The position numbers and the translations under genes are program-made. Below are positions 16,371 to 24,021 of a stretch of 64,000 bases of DNA, piece by piece; within the stretch, counting starts at the first letter, position 1, and the number at the start of each line of letters is the position of its first letter. The stretch comes from Planctomycetota bacterium (GTDB lineage Bacteria; Planctomycetota; Phycisphaerae; Phycisphaerales; UBA1924): NCBI GenBank assembly GCA_003696675.1, contig RFGH01000224.1:62001-126000 (forward strand), written 5' to 3'. Under the pieces are notes generated by a model. That model made no database searches. It was not told the origin of the DNA and saw only the letters and a list, made by a program, of their open reading frames with translations.

Positions 16371-18803
16371 ATGAAGGAGAGTGTTGCAGCACGGTTTCTC
16401 GTTGTTCTCGTAACGGCGGCATTGTCGGCTTTTGCCGCTTGGGCTGAACCGATCGTTGTCACAGAAATCGATCGCCGGATAGATGGTCGTCGGGTTCGCG
16501 GGTATGTCGCGGTGGTGGACCTGAATGATCCGACGGTCGAAATCGTCGTCACCGGCGCAGCTCCGCCAGGCACCGGTGCCGAAGCCGTACTCACCCGTAC
16601 CGATCTCTGGCAGCAAAGTGAGCAGTTGCGTCTCGCGGTGAATGCCAACTTCTTTGGAACGCTCACCGCCACCACGGCCGACATCGTCGGACTGAGCGTT
16701 TCTGACGGCCAGGTCATTTCCGGCGCACGAACATTTGGCAGCAACGCGCCGGACCCGGCGTTGATGTTTCGCAATGACGGCATCGCCGTGGTCGGGCGAT
16801 TTTCAAATGCGGATGCCCAGGCCGCCAGGGATGCGGTCGCGGGCGTCGGACCGTCGGACACCGATAGTGTGCCCGGGAGCCTTCTTGTCGATGATGGTGT
16901 GAATCTCGGTGCGACCGCCAGAGTCGAGCCGGCGACCAGAAACCCTCGCACCGCGGCTGGTGTTTCCCAGGATGGACGAACGCTGATCGTGATGGCGATT
17001 GATGGTCGACAGCCGGGGTGGTCCGAAGGAGTCACACTTCCACAGCTCGCGGACCTGATGATCGAGTTCGGTGCATGGGACGCGATCAATCTCGATGGGG
17101 GGGGGTCAACCAGCTTCATCTACGACGACGGGACCACCAGAATCACCAACCGCCCGTCCGACGGGCAGTTCCGAGGCGTCGCGAATCATCTGGGCGTCCG
17201 GATCAACCAGCCCGCGGGCGAAGACGCGACTACCACCCGCAAGATCCGTGGGACGTGGCTTCGCCCGCCCGCATCGATCTCAACCCTTGACGCCAACCTG
17301 GCGGTGCTCGCGGACGCCGGAGTTCGAGACCTGTTTCTTGAGACGTTCTACTGGGGGCTGGCAACAAACGATTCGGACGTCTTCGCAGATCGATTCGGGT
17401 ACGACTACCTCGCGGAGGCGATCCGTGTGGCGGCCATGCGAGGCATCCGCGTGCATGCGTGGCTCGAAACCGCGTACTGGTCGTATCAGGGATCCGGTGA
17501 CTACATCCTCAATCAGCACCCGGAGTGGAAGGTCACCGATTACAACGAGAACACGGATATCGGCGACCAGCCCGGGCAGGTCTTCGTGAACATCGGTCTG
17601 CCGGGAGTGCAGGCCAAGCTCGCAGCGTACTGCGCCGAACTGGCGGCCTATCCGGGGCTCTGGGGGGTTCAGACGGACTATCACCGATTCCCGCTCGACA
17701 ATAACACCGCCGACGGCCAGCCCGGACCGTACTCCTACGACTTCGACTCGCGTCTTGCCTTCTTCGGCTTGTATCAGGTCGATCCGCTGGTGGGCGTCCG
17801 GGGTCCGGCCTCATCGCTCTGGGACGAATGGGTTGCGTTTCGTCGTGATCGCATCGCCCGCTGCGCACAGGTCATGAATGATGCGATCAACGCCGTGAAT
17901 CCCGGTGTCCAGTTTTCTGGGGCGATCTTTGCCCAGGCAATGTCGAACTCCTCGCAGCTCGTCAAGATGCAGGATTGGCCGACCATGGCGCAGAACGGCT
18001 GGCTCGAGCTGGTCGTCCCCATGGCCTACGGCACTTCGACCACATCGATTCGCAATGATCTCAGGCTTGCGGTGCAAGAGGCGGGGGGTGCCAAGGTGGT
18101 GGCCGGACTGGCTATTCTCACCAACACGACCCGCCCGACGATCACGCAGCAGCTGTCGACTGCACGGGGTGAAGGTATCGAAGATTTCGTCCTTTTCGAT
18201 GCGAATGTTCTTCTCGCCAATGCCTCGATGCGATCCGAACTCCGATCGTTTCTGCTGAACCAAGCCACCCACTTGGACGCAGACTTCAATCAGGACATGG
18301 ACATCGATGCTCGGGACTGGAGCTTCTTCGAGTTCGCCATGCTTGCGGCCCCTGGGCCACCACAGCCGGGTTTCGGCCAGGCGGATCTCAACGCCAACGG
18401 GGTCATGGATGAAGGAGATCGGGTGATCTTCAGGGATCGCTTCCGTCGCTTTCGCTTCGGAGCCGATGGGGTCGTCGATGCCCGAGATCTTGAGGCGTTG
18501 CTTTCGTGTTGGACAGGGCCGGGTCCAGGTACCGCCGTTGGGGGCGTTCTCCCGCTCTTTGACCTTGACGGCGATGGCGATGTCGATTACGACGACCAGC
18601 TGCGATTCCACACACTGTTGACCGAGCCAATCCCGTTCGATCTGGACATCAACTCCGATGGTGAAGTGAATGTCGACGACCTGTACAACTTTGTGACGAA
18701 TCCGAGGGATGTGAATCGCGACGGACTCATCAACGCCGACGACCCTGCCGCGATCGAGGCCGTTATCCGTGAAGGGGAGCTCGATGCGCTCACTCCCGGC
18801 TGA
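16371..18803 (+). CDS. secreted phosphodiester glycosidase (NAGPA) - GHL10 - dockerin-like fusion
   Basis: 810 residues from the ATG at 16371, preceded by GGAG and beginning a clear signal peptide (VVLVTAALSAFAAWAEP). Residues ~30-280 match the NAGPA family, which cleaves GlcNAc-1-phosphodiester bonds: 'LAVNANFFGTLT' and the catalytic 'AINLDGGGSTSF' motif. Residues ~290-620 are a GHL10-type barrel ('KIRGTWLRPPASI', 'GIRVHAWLETAYWSYQ', 'GVQTDYHRF'). The tail has several EF-hand/dockerin-like calcium loops ('DFNQDMDIDARDW', 'DLDGDGDVDYDD', 'DINSDGEVNVDD'). It overlaps the ROK kinase gene by 20 bases. It probably acts at the cell surface on a phosphate-linked or amino-sugar polymer; this is inferred. 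Confidence 0.88.
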   Translation: MKESVAARFLVVLVTAALSAFAAWAEPIVVTEIDRRIDGRRVRGYVAVVDLNDPTVEIVVTGAAPPGTGAEAVLTRTDLWQQSEQLRLAVNANFFGTLTATTADIVGLSVSDGQVISGARTFGSNAPDPALMFRNDGIAVVGRFSNADAQAARDAVAGVGPSDTDSVPGSLLVDDGVNLGATARVEPATRNPRTAAGVSQDGRTLIVMAIDGRQPGWSEGVTLPQLADLMIEFGAWDAINLDGGGSTSFIYDDGTTRITNRPSDGQFRGVANHLGVRINQPAGEDATTTRKIRGTWLRPPASISTLDANLAVLADAGVRDLFLETFYWGLATNDSDVFADRFGYDYLAEAIRVAAMRGIRVHAWLETAYWSYQGSGDYILNQHPEWKVTDYNENTDIGDQPGQVFVNIGLPGVQAKLAAYCAELAAYPGLWGVQTDYHRFPLDNNTADGQPGPYSYDFDSRLAFFGLYQVDPLVGVRGPASSLWDEWVAFRRDRIARCAQVMNDAINAVNPGVQFSGAIFAQAMSNSSQLVKMQDWPTMAQNGWLELVVPMAYGTSTTSIRNDLRLAVQEAGGAKVVAGLAILTNTTRPTITQQLSTARGEGIEDFVLFDANVLLANASMRSELRSFLLNQATHLDADFNQDMDIDARDWSFFEFAMLAAPGPPQPGFGQADLNANGVMDEGDRVIFRDRFRRFRFGADGVVDARDLEALLSCWTGPGPGTAVGGVLPLFDLDGDGDVDYDDQLRFHTLLTEPIPFDLDINSDGEVNVDDLYNFVTNPRDVNRDGLINADDPAAIEAVIREGELDALTPG

Positions 18804-19668
18804 TTGCGGACCGGTGCTAGGAATCGATATCGGTGGCACCGCTGTCAAGGCGGCATACTGCCAAGCTGAGGGGGTACTGGTCGCGATCAGCTCGGAGTAT
18901 GCAAAGCCCGACCGCGAGCAACTCGCCGCCGCTGTTCGGCAGGCGGTCGCCGGGCTGGGGCCGGTTCACCCGGTTTCGGTCGGACTGTGCGTGCCTGGCA
19001 GGAAGTCGGCAGATGGTGAGTCGATAGAGCTCGCCGTGAATCTTCCCGGCCTTGAAGGCTATCCGTTCGCAACTTTGCTGGAGGATGCCGGCGTCGATGT
19101 GTGCAACCCTACCGTCACAAGCGATGCGGTGGCCGCAACAATCGATGTCGCGGCAGAAACGAGCGGCGAGAGGGTCCTGGGTATCGCGCTGGGTACTGGC
19201 GTGGGAATGGCGTTGATCGAGGCGGGCCGTCCAATCTCCATAGGAAAGAAATCAATTGGTCACCTTGGGCAGATTGATGTGGGTCCGTGTTCACCCGAAC
19301 CGGTCTTCGGCCCGGACTGCGGACGCAACTCACTCGAGGGCTATATCGGAGTTCCGGCACTGCGAAAGCGGTTCGGAGCCGAGTTCGCCCAGCGACTGAA
19401 ATGGCTATCAGATGAGGACCCAGCGCTCGTCGCGCTCTGTCGGGCGATCCGGATTTGCCTTGCCATCTATGAGCCGGATCGGGTCGTCCTTCTCGGGGGG
19501 CTTGGGCTCGCCATGCGTCCGCTCGAAGAGCGAATCCGTCGGGGTGTTGCGGATGGTCTGACTTCAGTGGCCCCGCCCAGTTGGAAGATCGGCTTTGGCA
19601 CAGACCGTTTCCACGCGGCCAGAGGTGCGTGCCGGCTCGCCGTCTCAGCGACGGGGATGGCGGTGTAG
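18784..19668 (+). CDS. ROK family sugar kinase-like protein
   Basis: 294 residues from the ATG at 18784 with AAGGGGAG upstream; an earlier GTG (18769) is possible. 'LGIDIGGTAVKAAYCQ' is the ATP phosphate-binding motif, 'IALGTGVGMALI' and 'VVLLGGLGLA' are further ROK landmarks. The usual CxCGxxGC zinc site is missing; at that place the protein reads 'GPDCGRNSLEGYIG'. ROK proteins phosphorylate glucose, mannose or N-acetylamino sugars. There is no N-terminal HTH, so it is a kinase rather than a ROK repressor. It would act in the cytoplasm on the sugar made available by the preceding secreted enzymes. Confidence 0.85.
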   Translation: MRSLPADCGPVLGIDIGGTAVKAAYCQAEGVLVAISSEYAKPDREQLAAAVRQAVAGLGPVHPVSVGLCVPGRKSADGESIELAVNLPGLEGYPFATLLEDAGVDVCNPTVTSDAVAATIDVAAETSGERVLGIALGTGVGMALIEAGRPISIGKKSIGHLGQIDVGPCSPEPVFGPDCGRNSLEGYIGVPALRKRFGAEFAQRLKWLSDEDPALVALCRAIRICLAIYEPDRVVLLGGLGLAMRPLEERIRRGVADGLTSVAPPSWKIGFGTDRFHAARGACRLAVSATGMAV

Positions 19669-19728
19669 TTATCGGGCGTCAAAAATCATCATCTCCCCGC
19701 ATTTAGGGCTTTCGCAGGGTGGCGGATC

Positions 19729-19741
19729 GTTATATAATCTT
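19729..19741 (+). promoter_or_regulatory. candidate promoter -10 (TATAAT) within shared 13-mer
   Basis: TATAAT at 19733-19738 sits inside GTTATATAATCTT, the 13-mer also found at 13745. It lies 66 bases before the ATG at 19805, leaving a leader with a GAGGGAG Shine-Dalgarno. No good -35 was found at 16-18 bases. Confidence 0.5.
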
Positions 19742-19804
19742 GATCGGGCGGTGACTCGAGGGTGCCGCTCAAAACCGCAACCTGTCAGAGGGAGATCCGA
19801 AACC

Positions 19805-21162
19805 ATGAACCGCTCGCGTCTCGCGCTCACGCTGATTCTTGCTGCGGGGGCCCCCCCGCCCTTGCTCAGGAATATGTCTTCGAGCTGGTCCAGACCGAGG
19901 AAATTGACCTGCTCAGCGATCTGGTCAATACCCCGGCATTCTTCATCGGCAACAACCCGTCCTCCATCGCCTTCAACGGTACGGATCTGTTCGTTGGCGG
20001 CTTCGCCAACTACTCGACAGTGATCCCCGCTGTGCAGATTGTTCAGATTCAGGACTTCCTGCTCAGCACCGCCGGTCGGTCGTTCGCTGTTGTGGAAGGC
20101 TCCGACGCTGCTGTTCCCACCCCTGTCACCAACTTCCGCGGCTGGACCGGTCTCGACTGGGATAGCGAGCGGGGTCTGCTCGGTACCGTCGACTACGGCA
20201 CTTCCGGTGCGTCAAACCAGATCCGTGTCTTCAACTACAAGCCTTCGACCCAGGGCGGATTCCTTTCGACCCTCAATCTGAAGGCGACCTCGATCGATCT
20301 TCGCGGAATCGCCGGGCCGAGTTGGGACCGCGGTTACAACGGACAGGGTTTCGGCGCGGATGGCCCGATTGTCGCTTCGGTGCTCGACCCGTTCACCGGC
20401 CCCGCGGAGGAAAAGAACGGCCCGTTCGGTCATATTCTGCCTCCGGAGCCGGGGCTGACCGATCCCGTCCCGAACCTTGACAGTTTCAATGTGGCGTACT
20501 TCCCGCCGTCCGGTCCGGCCTTGATCCAGCCTGACACCAGCACCCTCTGGCGCGATCTGGATATCGATCCGAATACCGGCGATATGGCGGCTCGGGCAGC
20601 CAACATCCTGATCATCGGCACCCGCGGGTCGGATGGGCTGATCTCGTCGAGGGTCTCCGTCGGCACGGACAATGCCCCGTTCGTCTCGGGTCAGAATGTC
20701 GCCATCCTCCACGGGCTTGACGGCGGGACTGACTTGGTGGTCTACAACGACCGACCCTCAACCGCAGGCGGCCAGGCGTTCACCGATGTCGTCAAGTTGG
20801 TCACCAAGGATGGGTCCCCGGTGAGTCTCTCCATCGTTGACTCGAGCGGAACCCCCGTCGCTCTTCCTCCCGGCGTGGGTTACTACGACTTCGCGTGGGA
20901 TGAGGCCACCCAGACCCTTTGCATCCTCGATTTCGCGGCTCGCGATGTCTATGTCCTTCGTCCGTTCAACGGTTCTTCCTGCCCCTGCGACAGCCCCGCG
21001 AATATCAACTGCGATGATGTGCTGAACTTCTTCGACATCGCGGCCTACATCCAAAACTACAACGCCATGGACCCGAGCGCCGACCTCGCCGAGCCTTTCG
21101 GCACCCTCAACTTCTTCGACATCGTGGAGTACATCAGCATCTACAACATGGGCTGCCCGTAA
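19805..21162 (+). pseudogene. secreted dockerin-tailed beta-propeller-like protein, frameshifted in the signal peptide
   Basis: The ATG at 19805 has GAGGGAGATC upstream and encodes MNRSRLALTLILAAGAP. The mature protein (from '...ALAQEYVFELVQ') is in another frame. The break is at five G and seven C (19846-19857); one extra base, or a -1 slip on C-CCC-CCG, would give a signal peptide ending in ALA-Q. The body (~440 residues) is a paralogue of the 7488-8552 protein. Instead of PEP-CTERM the end has two dockerin-like repeats ('VLNFFDIAAYIQNYNA', 'TLNFFDIVEYISIYN' then GCP). An in-frame GTG at 19762 would yield no signal peptide. It may be a sequencing error, a phase-variable gene or a real frameshift. 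Confidence 0.7.
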
Positions 21163-21187
21163 AGCCCCCCCTGATTCGGTGATCTCC

Positions 21188-21222
21188 CAGCCGCCCCGGT
21201 CCGCCGGGGCGGCTGTTCTATT
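21188..21222 (+). terminator. Rho-independent terminator
   Basis: A perfect 12-bp stem (21188-21199 with 21204-21215) closes a TCCG loop and is followed by TTCTATT. It lies 26 bases after the dockerin-tailed gene and before the arg promoter, so it separates the two units. Confidence 0.85.
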
Positions 21223-21237
21223 GGCGGCATGACGGTC

Positions 21238-21266
21238 TTGACTAAATATGCACCACACCGTATAAT
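21238..21266 (+). promoter_or_regulatory. near-consensus sigma70 promoter of the arg operon (leaderless argR)
   Basis: TTGACT (21238-21243), a 17-base spacer and TATAAT (21261-21266). The expected transcription start 7 bases after the -10 is 21273, which is the A of the argR ATG. There is no room for a Shine-Dalgarno. Confidence 0.85.
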
Positions 21267-21272
21267 AATGCC

Positions 21273-21737
21273 ATGTCGCGTGATCGCCGCAGGATGCTGC
21301 TCGTTGATCTCCTCCGTCGGGGCCCGGTTATGACGCAGGAAGAGCTGGCGGCAAGCCTCGCTAAGCACGGCGAGCCGGCGACGCAGGCAACAGTCTCGCG
21401 GGATCTTGCAGCGATCGGCGCGGTCCGTGGCCCTGACGGCTACAGGCTCGCAGAGTCATTCGGCGAGCCCGTCGCGGTGGTAGGGCGGGAGGACGAGCTG
21501 CTGGGCGTCGTCCGACGCCATGTCGTCTCGGCAGTCGCCGCACACTCGCTGGTCGTTGTGCGCACGGCCCCGGGGCACGCCCAGATGGTTGCCAGCGCGT
21601 TCGACCGCTGGCCGCCCGAAGAGGTTGTCGGAACCGTCGCGGGTGACGACACCATCTTTCTGGCAACCACAAGCCCCAAGCACGCCGAGCGCGTCGCGGC
21701 CGATCTCAGCGGCGCCATCCGAGGAGGTTCGCTTTGA
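21273..21737 (+). CDS. argR: arginine repressor ArgR
   Basis: 154 residues, the usual ArgR length. Residues ~1-68 are the winged HTH ('RRMLLVDLLRRGPVMTQEELA', 'ATQATVSRDLAAIGAVR'), and residues ~80-150 are the arginine-binding hexamer domain ('VVVRTAPGHAQMVASAFD', 'VGTVAGDDTIFLAT'). ArgR represses arginine biosynthesis when arginine is plentiful. It is the first gene of the operon it should control and its stop overlaps the next start by 4 bases. The mRNA is predicted to be leaderless. No clear ARG-box palindrome was recognised around the promoter. Confidence 0.94.
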   Translation: MSRDRRRMLLVDLLRRGPVMTQEELAASLAKHGEPATQATVSRDLAAIGAVRGPDGYRLAESFGEPVAVVGREDELLGVVRRHVVSAVAAHSLVVVRTAPGHAQMVASAFDRWPPEEVVGTVAGDDTIFLATTSPKHAERVAADLSGAIRGGSL

Positions 21738-22759
21738 GACACTTCATTACCACGCAGGAATGGTCCAAGGGCGAGCTCGACGACCTGCTTGCGCACGCCG
21801 CCGATCTGAAGCGATCGCCGATGCAGCCGTTGCTCGAGGGCAAGGCGGTGGCGTTGGTGTTCTTCAACCCATCGCTGCGCACACGGTCGTCGTTCGAAAT
21901 CGGTACATGGCAGATGGGTGGGCACGCGGTTGTGCTCGAGCCGGGCCAAGGTGCGTGGGCAATGGCCTTCGGCGAGGGTGAGATCATGGACGGCGTGGCC
22001 GAGGAGCATGTCTCAGAGGCGGCCCGCGTGCTCAGCCGCTACTGCGACCTGATCGCGGTGCGGGCCTTTCCCAAGTTCCAGGACTGGTCCGTCGACCGGC
22101 AGGATCTGGTGATCCGATCGTTCGCCAAGCACGCGACGGTGCCCGTGATCAACATGGAGACTATTACTCACCCCTGCCAAGAGTTGGCCCACATCATGGC
22201 GCTCCAAGAGCACTTCGGCACCCCCGATCTGAGGGGCAAGAAGTATGTGCTGACTTGGACATACCACCCTAAGCCCTTGAACACCGCGGTGGCGAACTCG
22301 GCCTTGATGATCTCGACCCGCTTCGGCATGGATGTCACCCTGCTGTGTCCTGATGAGCGATACCGTCTCGACGAGCGGTACATGGGCTATGCCGAACAGA
22401 ACGCGGCCGAGTCGGGTGGATCATTCACCGTCTCGCACGACATCGAATCGGCGTACGCCGACGCGGACATCGTGTACGCCAAGAGCTGGGGCGCCCTTCC
22501 GTTCTTCGGCAACTGGGACGCCGAGAAGCCGATCCGTGAGGCGAACAAGCACTTCATCGTCGACGAGGCCAAGATGGCCCTGACGGCCAACGGCGGCAAC
22601 GGCGTTTTCAGCCACTGCCTGCCAGCACGGCGGAACATCAAGGCGACCGATGGCGTGATGGACTCGCCCAACTCTTTGATCATCGAGGAAGCCGAGAATC
22701 GGCTCCATGTCCAGAAAGCACTCATGGCCGCCCTGGTGGGGGCGCCCGTCCGGGTCTGA
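21734..22759 (+). CDS. argF': N-acetylornithine carbamoyltransferase
   Basis: 341 residues. It matches the Xanthomonas acetylornithine transcarbamylase over its full length: carbamoyl-phosphate site 'FFNPSLRTRSSFE', 'FPKFQDWSVDRQD', 'NMETITHPCQELAH', 'VLTWTYHPKPLNTAVANSA' and 'HCLPARRNIKATD'. The Glu in 'GVAEEHVSEAARV' is the residue (Glu92 in Xanthomonas) that selects acetylornithine; succinylornithine enzymes have Pro there. It makes N-acetylcitrulline from N-acetylornithine and carbamoyl phosphate. There is a 4-base overlap with argR. It replaces ordinary ornithine carbamoyltransferase. Confidence 0.95.
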   Translation: MRHFITTQEWSKGELDDLLAHAADLKRSPMQPLLEGKAVALVFFNPSLRTRSSFEIGTWQMGGHAVVLEPGQGAWAMAFGEGEIMDGVAEEHVSEAARVLSRYCDLIAVRAFPKFQDWSVDRQDLVIRSFAKHATVPVINMETITHPCQELAHIMALQEHFGTPDLRGKKYVLTWTYHPKPLNTAVANSALMISTRFGMDVTLLCPDERYRLDERYMGYAEQNAAESGGSFTVSHDIESAYADADIVYAKSWGALPFFGNWDAEKPIREANKHFIVDEAKMALTANGGNGVFSHCLPARRNIKATDGVMDSPNSLIIEEAENRLHVQKALMAALVGAPVRV

Positions 22760-22779
22760 CCGGAGAAAGAACCGCAATC

Positions 22780-24021
22780 ATGTCCAGCAACAAGACCGCC
22801 GTTCTGGCCTTCTCCGGCGGGCTCGATACCAGCTTCTGCGTGCCTTATCTCATCGAGAAGGGGTACGATGTCATCACGCTCTTCGTCGACACTGGCGGCG
22901 TAGGTCCCGGGGGCGCCGAGCGCATCGCCGAGCGGGCCAAGGAGCTCGGCGCGATCGAGCATGTGACTATCGACGCGGCTCAGACCCTCTGGGATTCGTT
23001 CGTCACCCCGTTCGTCATGGGCGGCGTGAAGTACGAGGATCGCTATCCTCTGCTCTGCTCGGACCGATATGTCATCGTGGCCGAGTCTGTCAAACTCGCG
23101 CACGAGCGCGGCGCCGACGCCATTGCCCACGGCTGCACCGCGATGGGCAACGACCAGGTCCGTTTCGACCAGTCCATCCGCTCGCTGACCGATCTGCCCA
23201 TCGAGGCCCCGATCCGCGACATCCAGGGCATCACCAAGTCGCCCCGCGCCTACGAGATCGAAGAGCTGCGGAAGCGCGGCTTCGAGGTCTCGGCCGAGTC
23301 CAAACGGTACACCGTCAATGAAAACATGTTGGGCGTGACCGTCTCGGGCTCTGAGATCGATTCTTTCGGCGCTCCGGGCGAGGGGACCCGCAAACTGACC
23401 AAGCCCGCGGCTCAGTGGCCCAAGTCGCCCTTGAAGATCGCCATCGGATTCGAGCAGGGCCGCGCCGTCACGATCGACGGCGTCCCGACCGACGGTCCGA
23501 CCATCCTTCGGAAGCTGAACGAGAAGTTCGGTGCATACGGCGTTGGGCGCGGTATTTACACCGGCGACACCATCGTCGGGCTCAAAGGACGCATCGTGTT
23601 CGAGTGCCCTGGACTCGAAGCCCTGCTCGTCGCTCACAAAGCCCTCGAGGAGCTGACGCTGACCAGGGCTCAGAATGAGTTCAAGCCCGCCGTGGCGCGC
23701 CGTTGGACCGAGTTGGTCTTCGGCGGCATGTTCTTCGAGCCGTTGCGTTTCGACCTGGAGACCTTCATCCGCTCGACCCAGGCCCCGGTCACCGGTGAGG
23801 TCGTCGTGGAGACTTCGGGCGGCGTGTGCGACCCTGTCGAGATCCGCACGGAGAACGCCTTGGTGCGCGCCGGCGCGACCTACGCGCAGCACGCGGACTG
23901 GTCGGCATCGGACGCCGAGGGCTTCATCAAGATCCACGGGCAGTCCGCAGCGCTCGGGGCGTCCATTCGCTCGAAGCTTGGACTCGGAACGGAGGTGGAC
24001 CAATGCTCGGGCGTGTCTTGA
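22780..24021 (+). CDS. argG: argininosuccinate synthase
   Basis: 413 residues. The ATP-pyrophosphatase loop 'AVLAFSGGLDTSFC' is at the N-terminus, with 'HGCTAMGNDQVRFDQSI' and 'VSGSEIDSFGAPGEG' downstream. It joins citrulline and aspartate using ATP. It is 20 bases after the carbamoyltransferase, with GGAGAAAG as ribosome site. The stop overlaps the deacetylase start by 19 bases. It belongs to the divergent argG class seen in Xanthomonas-type clusters (inferred from the context and the unusual central region). Confidence 0.94.
   Translation: MSSNKTAVLAFSGGLDTSFCVPYLIEKGYDVITLFVDTGGVGPGGAERIAERAKELGAIEHVTIDAAQTLWDSFVTPFVMGGVKYEDRYPLLCSDRYVIVAESVKLAHERGADAIAHGCTAMGNDQVRFDQSIRSLTDLPIEAPIRDIQGITKSPRAYEIEELRKRGFEVSAESKRYTVNENMLGVTVSGSEIDSFGAPGEGTRKLTKPAAQWPKSPLKIAIGFEQGRAVTIDGVPTDGPTILRKLNEKFGAYGVGRGIYTGDTIVGLKGRIVFECPGLEALLVAHKALEELTLTRAQNEFKPAVARRWTELVFGGMFFEPLRFDLETFIRSTQAPVTGEVVVETSGGVCDPVEIRTENALVRAGATYAQHADWSASDAEGFIKIHGQSAALGASIRSKLGLGTEVDQCSGVS

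Noticed and set aside
21244-21270. ARG-box operator at the argR promoter
   Set aside because: An imperfect dyad can be drawn between the -35 and the start codon, but it does not fit the known ARG-box consensus well enough to call.
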